Shown: in pieces, positions 34,071-41,699 of the stretch
How the letters are laid out: every line of letters begins with the position of its first letter
How positions within the stretch are numbered: the first letter of the stretch is position 1
Assembly: GCF_026242045.1 (NCBI RefSeq)
Contig: NZ_JAPJDO010000029.1
Coordinates: forward strand, 1 to 64,000
Direction: 5' to 3'
From: Mycobacterium pinniadriaticum
GTDB taxonomy: Bacteria > Actinomycetota > Actinomycetes > Mycobacteriales > Mycobacteriaceae
DNA: 64,000 nt
The notes under the pieces: generated by a model
Seen by the model: only the letters and a program-made list of their open reading frames with translations
Databases searched by the model: none
What the model was told of the DNA's origin: nothing
Program-made: the position numbers and the translations under genes

Positions 34071-34604
34071 ATGGAAGATGGTTCCGGGCGTGCGGTTGAA
34101 GTCGCCCCTTTTCATGCTCGTGGTGCCCTGAAGGGCTTCGTCGTCTCGGGCCGATGGCCGAACTCGACGAAGGAGTGGGCACAGCTTCTGATGGTCGCGG
34201 TTCGAGTCGCCTCGCTTCCTGGATTGCTATCCACGACAACAATATTCGGCGTTCGGGAGGAACTGCCCGACAAACCGCAGCCAGGAACCGTAGGGCTGGT
34301 GCTTGCCGAGGGCACGGTTGTGGGTGAATCCGCGGTGCCGCCAGGACATTTCGCCGCCAAACAGCCCCCCGCACTGCTGATGCTGCACCCGCCCTCCGAA
34401 ACCATGCCGTCACTGCCGGAATGCTCTGGTGCGGCGTCGGGTTGCGTTCTGCTACCCGGCATTCCCCATCTCGGGCTGGAACACCGCGCCGCGTGGGTCG
34501 AGGCGGAATCCGACGGCACCATCACCAGCATGGTCAGCCGGGTCGGCGTCGACCCGATCAGCCATCCCGACACCGCGATCCTGGCAATGCTGCTGGCCGC
34601 CTAG
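34071..34604 (+). CDS. Conserved protein of unknown function (Rv3847-like)
   Basis: A 177-residue protein starting MEDGSGRAVEVAPFHARGAL, with GGAGGCGAG-type ribosome-binding sequence (34062-34070) just ahead of the ATG at 34071; the frame open from 33975 lacks this. It contains WAQLLMVAVRVASLPGLLSTTTIFGV and PGHFAAKQPPALLMLHPPSE, with no signal peptide or membrane helix. It has the length I recall for Rv3847 and the expected neighbours: Rv3848-like and espR. Function unknown. Confidence 0.78.
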   Translation: MEDGSGRAVEVAPFHARGALKGFVVSGRWPNSTKEWAQLLMVAVRVASLPGLLSTTTIFGVREELPDKPQPGTVGLVLAEGTVVGESAVPPGHFAAKQPPALLMLHPPSETMPSLPECSGAASGCVLLPGIPHLGLEHRAAWVEAESDGTITSMVSRVGVDPISHPDTAILAMLLAA

Positions 34605-34682
34605 CCTCGATTGAGGGTTCCCGAACTTTCTAGCTCGGCGTGCCAAAATAATTGCTGCGGTGGGGTTTTCGAGTGGTACCGG

Positions 34683-34712
34683 TTGCCGGCATCACTCAGG
34701 TGCACGTAGAGT
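34683..34712 (+). promoter_or_regulatory. Promoter for the manganese riboswitch transcript
   Basis: -35 TTGCCG (34683-34688), an 18-bp spacer and -10 TAGAGT (34707-34712) place the transcription start near 34719, a few bases before the conserved GGGGAGTAGC of the aptamer. A GGTGC/GCACC inverted repeat (34699-34719) overlaps the -10 and may be an operator or coincidental. Confidence 0.5.
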
Positions 34713-34721
34713 CAGCACCAG

Positions 34722-34835
34722 CGAAGGGGAGTAGCCCCCAATCGGACAATCGACATACTGGCCTGGCGGATTGACGCGGGCCCGGTTGTTCGGCCGGTAT
34801 GAGTATCGGTGGGCGAGACCTTCGGCCGTAACCGT
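34722..34835 (+). ncRNA. yybP-ykoY-type manganese riboswitch
   Basis: The region shows the two invariant loops of the yybP-ykoY (Mn2+-sensing) family: GGGGAGTAGC at 34726-34735 and, 75 nt later, GGGCGAGACCTTCGG at 34811-34825. Between them is a GC-rich segment with a self-complementary stem (CCGG near 34780 and 34795). Family riboswitches place these loops next to each other to hold one Mn2+ with a Mg2+. It sits directly ahead of a GDT1/TMEM165-type cation exporter gene, the classic partner. The gene therefore is likely turned on by excess manganese; the reading frame that runs through this RNA is not translated. Confidence 0.85.
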
Positions 34836-34902
34836 TCGTGGTTGCCGGCCGGAGGCATCGGTACCGCCCCCTGACGACAGCCACCCAACCAAGGAGTTCT
34901 GG

Positions 34903-35655
34903 GTGCTCTCCGCGTTGCTCCTGAGTTTCGCCGTCATCTTCGTCGCCGAATTGGGCGACAAGTCGCAACTGATGGCGATGACGTTCGCGCTGCGCCATCG
35001 CTGGTGGGTCGTGCTCAGCGGGATCACCGTCGCCACGACCGCGGTACACCTGATCTCCGTCGCCGTCGGCCATTACCTCGGCGCCGCGCTGCCCACCCGA
35101 CTACTCGGGGTCCTCGCGGGACTCGCCTTCGTTCTTTTCGGGTTGTGGACGCTGCGAGGGGACCGACTCTCCGAGGACGAGGCCACCCGCGCACAGCGAA
35201 CCACTGCACCGGCATTCTTCGCCGTGACTTCTGCGTTTCTCCTGGCCGAGCTGGGCGACAAGACAATGCTCGCGACGATCACCCTCGCTTCCGACAACGA
35301 CTGGGTCGGCGTGTGGATCGGGTCCACGGTCGGCATGGTGGCGGCCGACGCGCTGGCCATTCTCGTCGGCGCACTGGCCGGCAAGCACCTCCCCGAGCGC
35401 TTCATCCAGCTGGCTGCGGCCGCCCTGTTCGGTGTGTTCGGGTTATCGATGCTCATCGAGGCCGTCTTCCCCACCGCGCCCGCCATCGCCGTCGCCGGAA
35501 TACCGGTGGCCGTCGTCGCGCTGGCTGCGGTGGCGATTCGCGGCCTACCGCCCCGCCTGCGACCCGGGGTGCTGGGCAGCCCCACGCCGGCGTCGCCGGT
35601 GGGCCGCGACGGCGATGTCGCGCCTGCGAAGCAGTGCCCGGGCACGTCACCATAA
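34903..35655 (+). CDS. GDT1/TMEM165 (UPF0016)-family cation transporter, probable Mn2+ exporter
   Basis: A 250-residue polytopic protein with the duplicated family motif: AELGDKSQ and AELGDKTM, each the E-x-G-D-K-[ST] signature, in two homologous halves of three helices. Members export Mn2+ (and Ca2+). I start it at the GTG at 34903 because AAGGAG lies 6 nt before it and the upstream in-frame sequence is riboswitch RNA; a longer frame begins at 34771. The C-terminal ~60 residues after the last helix are alanine/proline-rich and probably unstructured. Orthologue by position: Rv3848. Confidence 0.88.
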   Translation: MLSALLLSFAVIFVAELGDKSQLMAMTFALRHRWWVVLSGITVATTAVHLISVAVGHYLGAALPTRLLGVLAGLAFVLFGLWTLRGDRLSEDEATRAQRTTAPAFFAVTSAFLLAELGDKTMLATITLASDNDWVGVWIGSTVGMVAADALAILVGALAGKHLPERFIQLAAAALFGVFGLSMLIEAVFPTAPAIAVAGIPVAVVALAAVAIRGLPPRLRPGVLGSPTPASPVGRDGDVAPAKQCPGTSP

Positions 35656-35980
35656 CCACAGTTACAGCAAAGTAGATTTCTGCGCCCGCGCTCGATACTC
35701 TCGGTTGCTCAGGGTCCTCTCAGGTTCTTGACCGTGCGATTTTCGGTCATGCCCGGCGCCAGGACGCCCTTCACCTCGCGTTTCTTTGCCCAACGACGCC
35801 TTGAGCGCCGTTGCCGACCTGAGAAAACACCCGCACAAATGTTTGCCGGATGCCCGAAAATGTCCGCGCGCGTCAATTATCAGGTAGTTTGCACTTGGTT
35901 GTCGGCGGATGTGTCGCTACGATGATCAGCAAATAAGCCAACGGAAACGACCGCTCTTCTCGCATGTGGAGGTCCAATAG
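35656..35980. other. espR upstream region
   Basis: A 325-nt intergenic stretch before espR, more AT-rich than its neighbours. A promoter with -35 TTGGTT (35895-35900), 17-bp spacer and -10 TACGAT (35918-35923) leads to a start near 35930, giving a leader of about 50 nt with GGAGG at 35968-35972. A short open frame at 35728-35925 has no motif or ribosome-binding site and crosses the promoter, so it is not called. Such a long leaderless gap ahead of a nucleoid protein gene probably holds several regulator sites. Confidence 0.5.
35895..35923 (+). promoter_or_regulatory. espR: espR promoter
   Basis: -35 TTGGTT (35895-35900), 17-bp spacer, -10 TACGAT (35918-35923). The -10 fits TANNNT; the distance to the ATG at 35981 is 57 nt. 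Confidence 0.5.
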
Positions 35981-36379
35981 ATGAGCACCACGTTCTCGGC
36001 GCGACTGAATCGCCTGTTCGATACGGTGTATCCGCCCGGCCGGGGTCCTCATACCTCCGCTGAAGTGATTGCCGCGCTGAAGGCAGAAGGCATCACCATG
36101 TCGGCTCCGTACCTGTCTCAGCTGCGTTCAGGCAACCGGACCAACCCGTCGTCCACCACCATGACGGCGCTTGCCAACTTCTTCCGGATCAAGCCGCAGT
36201 ACTTCACCGACGACGAGTATTACGAGAAGCTCGACAAGGAGCTGACCTGGCTGGCGAACATGCGCGACGAGGGTGTGCGCCGGATTGCCGCACGGACCGT
36301 CGGGCTCTCCCCGGAAGCCCAGCAGGACATCGTGTCGAAGGTTGACGAGCTGCGCCGCCGGGAACACCTCGACGATTAG
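35981..36379 (+). CDS. espR: Nucleoid-associated regulator EspR
   Basis: Dimeric DNA-binding protein of 132 residues that organises the chromosome and controls cell-wall and, in M. tuberculosis, ESX-1 genes. The N-terminal helix-turn-helix domain (about 1-80; SAEVIAALKAEGITMSAPYLSQLRSGNRTNPSSTTMTAL carries the recognition helix) and the C-terminal dimer domain (FTDDEYYEKLDKELTWLANMRDEGVRRIAARTVGLSPEAQQDI) are typical, and the length equals the M. tuberculosis protein. GGAGG lies 8 nt before the ATG. It is convergent with the transporter/ImmA operon, with 55 nt between stops, which may hold a shared terminator. Confidence 0.95.
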   Translation: MSTTFSARLNRLFDTVYPPGRGPHTSAEVIAALKAEGITMSAPYLSQLRSGNRTNPSSTTMTALANFFRIKPQYFTDDEYYEKLDKELTWLANMRDEGVRRIAARTVGLSPEAQQDIVSKVDELRRREHLDD

Positions 36380-36434
36380 CCCGTCGCCGAGGTCGCCGGA
36401 GTTTCGGCAACGTTAGGTACCGATCGGTGCTCGA

Positions 36435-37559
36435 TCAGCTGCCGAGTGCTCGGTACTGGCGCGCGATCTCGAGAATCCATTCCCGGTCCGAGTAGTTCTC
36501 GGGCTGCCCGAGCCAGCCCATGCCCGGAAACTGCCCTTGCCCCGCCGGCTGAGCGACACGTGGGGTACGCCGGCCGGCATGAATCCACTTGGCGATCGCC
36601 ATCGCCTGAACGTCGGGGCTCACCCCCTGGCGCTTGACGTCAGCCAACACGTCGACCCCCGCCCCTTCGGACGTTCCGGCGCGCAGGTGCTCGGCCATCG
36701 TGGCCTCGAGATAAAGAGCGTCCGAGATCAGGGACAACCGCTCGGCCACCCGGAATACCAGCGGACCGCGCGGGCGTTCACCGATCCCGACATCCGGCTG
36801 ACGCCGCTCCAGTTCGGTCAGTAGGGGCTCGATGAGCCGCAACTCACGCCGCCCACCGAACCAGTCCTCGACCGCGGGTAACAGCGATCCCGTCGCCACG
36901 ATCGCCATCGCCGCGCCCAGCAAGGTCGCTGCGGTTCCCACCCCCACCAGGCTCGAGGTGCCCACCGCGCGGATCAGGAAGAAGGCGCTGGCCGCCACCA
37001 GCAGCGCGATGCCGAGGCTGAACACGAAAAGCGCCCGGCCGCGTCGGGTCCGGTTGGAGTGGCGCATGCCGGCCCACAACACCAAGGTGAAAGCCAGCAT
37101 CACGTAGAGCAGCGGAAGAAGCCACGGCAGCGAGGTGTTGGTCGACCCGAGGTTGAGACGCAGGTACTCCTCGGGCGACATCTCCGGTTGCTGACCGGAC
37201 AAGAAGAACAGCACCAGTGACGCGACAGAGATCACCCCGGCCACCGCGTATTGCACTCCGGCGATCCGGCGGATGACGGCGGGACTGCGTGTCGAGGCGA
37301 CGCTGGTGATCATCACGCAACTACCCGCCGCGCACCAGATCAACGCCACCTGGCTCAGCCCGATCGAGATGTTCGGCCAGCGCAGCGCGCTATCGATCAG
37401 CAGCGTCAAAGGTGGCCAGTTCAGCGCGGCGACCGCGCCCAGACTGCCGAGGGCGACGATCATCGCCGAACTGACCACCGACTGCTTGTTGACCAACGCC
37501 CACCCGATGCGCAGGCCGGTGGCCATTCCCAGCAGACCGGCGATCACCCAGACGATCAA
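36435..37559 (-). CDS. Membrane protein of the MAB_1171c-type putative transporter family
   Basis: About 374 residues with about nine hydrophobic helices in the first 250 residues (IVWVIAGLLGMATGLRIGWAL onward) and a soluble C-terminal domain (DWFGGRRELRLIEPLLTELE, ending YSDREWILEIARQYRAL) that resembles DUF6545-type tails. I start it at a TTG overlapping the stop of the ImmA-like gene by 4 nt (TTGA); the annotated ATG at 37691 lies deep in that gene. Such proteins are found next to ImmA/IrrE peptidases and HTH regulators. Transport activity is only predicted. Confidence 0.72.
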   Translation of the reverse strand: MIVWVIAGLLGMATGLRIGWALVNKQSVVSSAMIVALGSLGAVAALNWPPLTLLIDSALRWPNISIGLSQVALIWCAAGSCVMITSVASTRSPAVIRRIAGVQYAVAGVISVASLVLFFLSGQQPEMSPEEYLRLNLGSTNTSLPWLLPLLYVMLAFTLVLWAGMRHSNRTRRGRALFVFSLGIALLVAASAFFLIRAVGTSSLVGVGTAATLLGAAMAIVATGSLLPAVEDWFGGRRELRLIEPLLTELERRQPDVGIGERPRGPLVFRVAERLSLISDALYLEATMAEHLRAGTSEGAGVDVLADVKRQGVSPDVQAMAIAKWIHAGRRTPRVAQPAGQGQFPGMGWLGQPENYSDREWILEIARQYRALGS

Positions 37560-38047
37560 CCAAACGCCTCTCCGAGGCGGACTTGCACGATCGACGACCG
37601 GTCCGACGGTGACCGGCCCAGCCGATACAGCAGGAGCGCCGCGAAATCCTCGGCCTCCTGCTCGACGTCCTCGCCGCCCGGTCCCATGCACCCGGTGCGC
37701 TGGTTGAGCATGTAACCGATGAGATCGTCGCTGGCCAGCTCGGCGGCGTCACGAGCAGCCTCGGTGACCGAGATGCCGTAGTGCCCGAGGACTAGGTGGC
37801 CCAGCTCATGGGCCAGGGTGCGGTCCCACGTCGGCAGGCCGTTTTGGATCAGGAACACGTCGTGATCGGCGTACTGACGCCACTGACCGCAGACCCCCGG
37901 CGGCAGGTCGGCCATGGTGACCTCGATAAGGCGGTCCCGGTCTGCGCTGACGGCGGCAACCAGCCGGGTCAGTGAGATTTCACCGTGACGGGGGGCAAGA
38001 TCCAGGACATCGTTCACAGCCGTGGTGACCCGGCGACTGGCCGACAT
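37556..38047 (-). CDS. ImmA/IrrE-family metallopeptidase-like protein
   Basis: A 163-residue protein with the zinc motif LAHELGHLVLGH (HEXXH and a following His) and the flanking DVFLIQNGLPTWDRTL and YMLNQRTGCMGPGGEDVEQEAEDFAALLLYRLG of the ImmA/IrrE (DUF955) family. These peptidases usually cleave an HTH repressor. AAGGGGG lies 5 nt ahead of the ATG at 38047, so I prefer it to the ATG at 38065. It overlaps the transporter gene downstream; the only HTH protein nearby is EspR, convergent, so its partner is unknown. Confidence 0.78.
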   Translation of the reverse strand: MSASRRVTTAVNDVLDLAPRHGEISLTRLVAAVSADRDRLIEVTMADLPPGVCGQWRQYADHDVFLIQNGLPTWDRTLAHELGHLVLGHYGISVTEAARDAAELASDDLIGYMLNQRTGCMGPGGEDVEQEAEDFAALLLYRLGRSPSDRSSIVQVRLGEAFG

Positions 38048-38095
38048 CTCATCCCCCTTCCCCATCGGCGACTGGGCTGCGATGCACGGTCCGCG

Positions 38096-39055
38096 TCACC
38101 GCATGAACCGAGTGGTCCCCGCAGTCCGCACGACGTGGCCGGCCTTTGCTTGGCGGTACCCGACGACGCCTCCGAGTGCGGTGAGGGCCAGGAGTCCGGC
38201 GAAGCCCGGCAGGGCCACCGCCGCGACCTCGCCCATCTTGGCCTCCTGGAGGTATCTGGGATAGCCAACCCTAGTCGACGGCGGCACTTCTGTACCGGCT
38301 CCGGCTGACGTGGCGGGCGGACGTTCGCGGGTCACCGCGGATTCCCGGCCCGGACCGACCCGCGGTCCCGGCTCGGCCCCGGGGCCGACCGGGCGCAGTG
38401 GTGCTTCGATCACCGGCGGCAACCCGATCACCGGCGGCATCGTGATCGGCGGTGGTTCCAGACCGGTTGGCCCGACCGTCCCGTTCTCGGCGTTGACGAC
38501 CGGGGGCTCCCCGGGCTGTCCCGGCTCGCCGGGAGGCGGAGTCGTCTGCGGCAGGATTCCGATGCCCGCCCCGCTGCCTCCTCCGGCCGCCTCCGGTGGC
38601 GGGACCATGCGCAGGCTCGGCGGTTCGGCCACGCCGACTCCCTCGCCCAGGGGACCCCGCGGCGGCCAATGCACCGGTGGTGGCGGGGGCAGGGGCGGTA
38701 GCGGCGGCAGGACGAGGGGGGGCAACGACGGGAATGGCGGACAAGGCCAGCCGGATTGTGGCCAATCGTGATGGCTCGGATACCAACTGCCGGCCGGCCC
38801 GACGCGCCTGCGCGACCCGCCCACGACTGTGGTGTCCGGCCGCGCGGTACCCGGCTTGATGACGGTGCCGTGAGGGTTTCGCGGGCCACCGGGCCGGTGC
38901 GCGCCGCTGCTGGGAGAACCGCTGTCGGCCCCGCGCGCGCCGTGGCCGCTCCCACCCGAGCCCGGGTCGGCGGCGGCCGGAGTCGCTGAAAGCAGGCCCG
39001 CCCCGCCACAGAGCAAACCGCACGCGATCACCCAGCTAATCGCTGCGGCCCTCAT
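38096..39055 (-). CDS. Exported proline-rich protein with C-terminal membrane anchor
   Basis: A 319-residue protein: a signal peptide (MRAAAISWVIACGLLCGGAG, cleaved after AAA-DPG near residue 29), a long Pro/Gly-rich domain with runs such as LPPLPPLPPPPPVHWPP, and a C-terminal segment AVALPGFAGLLALTALGGVVGY followed by a basic tail that would anchor it in the membrane with the tail inside. Function unknown; this layout suits a cell-wall spanning protein. I start at the ATG at 39055 because the frame upstream (to 39127) has no signal. It lies 48 nt upstream of the ImmA-like gene on the same strand. Confidence 0.75.
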   Translation of the reverse strand: MRAAAISWVIACGLLCGGAGLLSATPAAADPGSGGSGHGARGADSGSPSSGAHRPGGPRNPHGTVIKPGTARPDTTVVGGSRRRVGPAGSWYPSHHDWPQSGWPCPPFPSLPPLVLPPLPPLPPPPPVHWPPRGPLGEGVGVAEPPSLRMVPPPEAAGGGSGAGIGILPQTTPPPGEPGQPGEPPVVNAENGTVGPTGLEPPPITMPPVIGLPPVIEAPLRPVGPGAEPGPRVGPGRESAVTRERPPATSAGAGTEVPPSTRVGYPRYLQEAKMGEVAAVALPGFAGLLALTALGGVVGYRQAKAGHVVRTAGTTRFMR

Positions 39056-39241
39056 CGGCGAGCGGTTCACGACGTTCCTCGAGTTAGCGGCGTGTGTCGG
39101 CGCCGCATCGGATGGTTTGCAGATCATTGTGGCATAGCCGCAGGTCGTGGTCGTGCCCCTTGGGCCGGGCGATAGGGTTAGCTGACTCGGTCGGGAGCGT
39201 GCCTCGCCGATCGCCGACGATCTACCCGGGAGGCATCAGGA

Positions 39242-39898
39242 ATGGGCCTGTTCACCAAGCGCAAAAGCCGCGCGACACGTCGTGCGGAGGCTCGGGCGAT
39301 CAAGGCCCGCGCGAAGCTCGATGCCAAGCTTTCGGCGAGGAACGAGGCGCGCCGGATCAAGTCCGCCGAGCGTTCGGAGAACAAGGCGATCAAGGCCCAG
39401 TTGAAGGTCGCGCGTGACGCCGACCGGACCGCGGTCAAAGTTGCCGAAGCGCAACTCAAGGCGGCCCGGGAGGGCAAACTTCTGTCACCCACCCGGATAC
39501 GGCGTGCGCTGACGGTATCCCGATTGCTGGCTCCGATTGTGGTGCCGGTGGCCTACCGTGCCGCCATCGCTGCACGCGGCGCGATCGATGAACGGCGCGC
39601 CGACCGTCTCGGCGTGCCGTTGAGCCAGCTCGGGCAATTCTCCGGGCAGGGCGGAGCGCTATCGGCGCGTATCGCCGGGGCGGAGAACTCTCTGCGGCAG
39701 GTGGCCGAGAAGAAGCCCAAAGACGCGGAAACCAAACAATTCGTGGGCGCGATGACCGAGCGGTTGGAAGCACTGTCCGCGGCCGTCACCGCAGCCGAGA
39801 CCATGCCCGGCCCGCGGCGCCGCGATGCCCACGCTGCGATCGCCGGACAACTCGACGGTATCGATGCCGATCTGATGGCGCGCCTCGGCGTGCTGTGA
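39242..39898 (+). CDS. Helical basic protein (Rv3850-like, DUF6474)
   Basis: A 218-residue protein with a lysine/arginine/alanine-rich N-terminal half (MGLFTKRKSRATRRAEARAI through KVAEAQLKAAREGK) that is probably one long basic coiled coil, a hydrophobic patch (LLAPIVVPVAYRAAIAARGAID), and a helical C-terminus rich in Ala/Glu. A nucleic-acid or membrane-surface role is possible. It lies between espR and the Rv3852-like gene, both nucleoid-linked, as in M. tuberculosis. Its stop overlaps the next start by 1 nt (TGATG). Function unknown. Confidence 0.83.
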   Translation: MGLFTKRKSRATRRAEARAIKARAKLDAKLSARNEARRIKSAERSENKAIKAQLKVARDADRTAVKVAEAQLKAAREGKLLSPTRIRRALTVSRLLAPIVVPVAYRAAIAARGAIDERRADRLGVPLSQLGQFSGQGGALSARIAGAENSLRQVAEKKPKDAETKQFVGAMTERLEALSAAVTAAETMPGPRRRDAHAAIAGQLDGIDADLMARLGVL

Positions 39899-40602
39899 TG
39901 ACCCGCCGCCGGTTGGTGACCCGGGCGCTCACGACAGCCGCGCTGACCGGCACCCTCATCCTGGGTTCGGCCGCGCCGACAGCCGGTGCCCACGTCCACG
40001 TCGACGCCGACCATCCCGTGCGCGGGGGCACCGCACTGGTCACTTTCCAGGTGCCCAACGAGTCGGAGACCGGCTCTCCCACAACGAGAGTCACCATCTC
40101 CCTGCCCAACGTCGCGTCGGCACGCACCGACGTGATGGCGGGCTGGACCGCCGCACTGAATCGTGACGCCAGCACCGGCATGTACCGCTCGGTGACGTTC
40201 ACCGCAACTCCGGATGCCGGCATCGGGGCCGGCCAGTTCGAGTTGTTCGCGATGTCGATCCAATTGCCGGACGCTGATTCGGCGACGTTCCCGGTGGTTC
40301 AGACCTACGCCGACGGCACTGTCGTGCACTGGGACCAGCCCCCGCTGCCCAGTGGCGGGGAACCCGACTACCCCGCGCCGGTGCTGGAGCTGACGGCTGG
40401 ACCGCACGCACCCGAGGAACGGCACAAGACGCCGGCGGCCCCGGCACCCACGACAACGGCATCGGTCAGCGCCGCGCCGACTGCGGGTGAGCACGCCGAA
40501 CCCCAGGCCGGCCCCGACAACACCGCGCGTGCGCTGGCCGGCAGCGCGTTACTCGTCGCGGCCATCGGCGTCGGTGTCGCGGTGGCACGGCGACGAACGT
40601 GA
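39898..40602 (+). CDS. YcnI-domain (DUF1775) exported copper-binding-type protein
   Basis: A 234-residue protein with a signal peptide (MTRRRLVTRALTTAALTGTLILGS, cleaved after AGA near residue 31) so that the mature N-terminus is HVHVDADHPVRGGTALVTFQVPNESETG. The N-terminal His brace is the copper site of YcnI-like proteins. A C-terminal helix (ALAGSALLVAAIGVGVAVA) and basic tail anchor it. ATG at 39898 is coupled to the preceding gene. It probably delivers or binds copper for oxidases outside the membrane. Rv3851 is the positional counterpart. Confidence 0.85.
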   Translation: MTRRRLVTRALTTAALTGTLILGSAAPTAGAHVHVDADHPVRGGTALVTFQVPNESETGSPTTRVTISLPNVASARTDVMAGWTAALNRDASTGMYRSVTFTATPDAGIGAGQFELFAMSIQLPDADSATFPVVQTYADGTVVHWDQPPLPSGGEPDYPAPVLELTAGPHAPEERHKTPAAPAPTTTASVSAAPTAGEHAEPQAGPDNTARALAGSALLVAAIGVGVAVARRRT

Positions 40603-40737
40603 CCGCCGCCAGCGGGCCCGCGGGGGTCCGGCCGTAACCCTGACGGCCGGTGATCAGGGCCGGACGGCCAACCCCCACCTGGCATGATGGGTGCCACTGC
40701 CGGCGTTCGCGACTCGATAGTGCAAAGGAGCAGCCAG

Positions 40738-41214
40738 ATGGCAGACGCGCAGGACCAGCCCGACGAGGGCCAGGAAGCCACGCCACCGGGGCCGCCACGC
40801 CCCGAGAAGGCCGCTGCCAAGAAGCAGCCGGCCAAAAAGGCGCCGGCCAAGAAGGCTGTCAAGAAGACACCCGCCAAGAAGGCTGTGAAAAAGACTCCCG
40901 CCAAGAAAGCTCCGGCCAAAAAGGCGCCGGCCAAAAAGGCGCCGCCGCCGGCCCTGGAGCCGCCCGCGACCCATGCCGCACTGGCCGCAGGCGATGGCTC
41001 GCCGCCGCTCGCTGTGGGCAATGGTTCCCCGCCGGTCGCCGAAGGTGCCCGCGCCGCGGCGGCCAACGCCAAGTCGTCAGTCGAGCAGGCCGCCAATCCA
41101 TCGCCGCCCGCCCCAACCTCCGCCCGCTCGGCGCTTCCGTTCGCGGTGGCCTTCGCCGCGGCAGTGCTGATCGCCCTGCTGGTGCACCGCCTGCGGCAGC
41201 GGCACGCCGAATGA
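40738..41214 (+). CDS. Rv3852-like (H-NS-like) lysine-rich membrane-associated nucleoid protein
   Basis: A 158-residue protein with an acidic N-terminus (MADAQDQPDEGQEATPPGPP), about ten PAKK-type repeats (residues 21-60) like those of histone H1 tails and HupB, an Ala/Pro region and a C-terminal transmembrane helix (SALPFAVAFAAAVLIALLVHRL). This is the layout of Rv3852, described as H-NS-like but tethered to the membrane. AAGGAG lies 8 nt before the ATG at 40738; the in-frame extension to 40684 is not supported. It overlaps rraA by 4 nt. Confidence 0.85.
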   Translation: MADAQDQPDEGQEATPPGPPRPEKAAAKKQPAKKAPAKKAVKKTPAKKAVKKTPAKKAPAKKAPAKKAPPPALEPPATHAALAAGDGSPPLAVGNGSPPVAEGARAAAANAKSSVEQAANPSPPAPTSARSALPFAVAFAAAVLIALLVHRLRQRHAE

Positions 41215-41699
41215 GTAAGGCCCTCCCCTTCCGCGCCACCGCCGACCTCGTCGATGACATCGGCCCCGAGGTCCGCAGCTGCGATGTCCAATTCCGTCAG
41301 TTCGGTGGCCGCACCGAATTCACCGGACCGATCAGCACCGTCCGCTGCTTCCAGGACAACGCGCTGCTGAAATCGGTACTGTCCGAACCCGGCGACGGCA
41401 GGATCCTCGTCATCGACGGCGACGCTTCGTTGCACACCGCCCTGGTCGGTGACGTCATCGCCGATCTGGGGCGCTCCAACGGCTGGGCCGGGCTGATCGT
41501 GCACGGCGCGGTGCGGGACGCCGCAACGCTGCGCACCATCGATATCGGCATCAAGGCCTTGGGGACGAACCCCCGCAAGAGCACGAAAACCGGCGCCGGC
41601 GAGCGTGACGTCACCGTCAGCTTCGGTGGTGTCAGCTTCGTCCCCGGCGAGCTGGCCTACAGTGACGACGACGGGATCGTCGTCGTCACTATCGACTAA
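41211..41699 (+). CDS. rraA: RraA-family protein (Rv3853-like, formerly menG)
   Basis: A 162-residue protein with the RraA fold: ILVIDGDASLHTALVGDVIADLGRSNGWAGLIVHGAVRDA carries the GD and RD residues of the family's metal pocket. RraA inhibits RNase E in E. coli; related proteins are aldolases. The old name menG (menaquinone methyltransferase) is wrong for this family. ATG at 41211 overlaps the stop of the preceding gene by 4 nt; the stop overlaps the convergent ethA stop. Which role applies in mycobacteria is unsettled. Confidence 0.85.
   Translation: MSKALPFRATADLVDDIGPEVRSCDVQFRQFGGRTEFTGPISTVRCFQDNALLKSVLSEPGDGRILVIDGDASLHTALVGDVIADLGRSNGWAGLIVHGAVRDAATLRTIDIGIKALGTNPRKSTKTGAGERDVTVSFGGVSFVPGELAYSDDDGIVVVTID

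Noticed and set aside
33760..34413. 217-residue minus-strand frame over the Rv3847-like gene
   Set aside because: No similarity or start signal; the plus-strand frame at 34071 has a good ribosome-binding site and expected length.
35728..35925. 65-residue ORF upstream of espR
   Set aside because: Crosses the espR promoter elements and has no start signal or motif.
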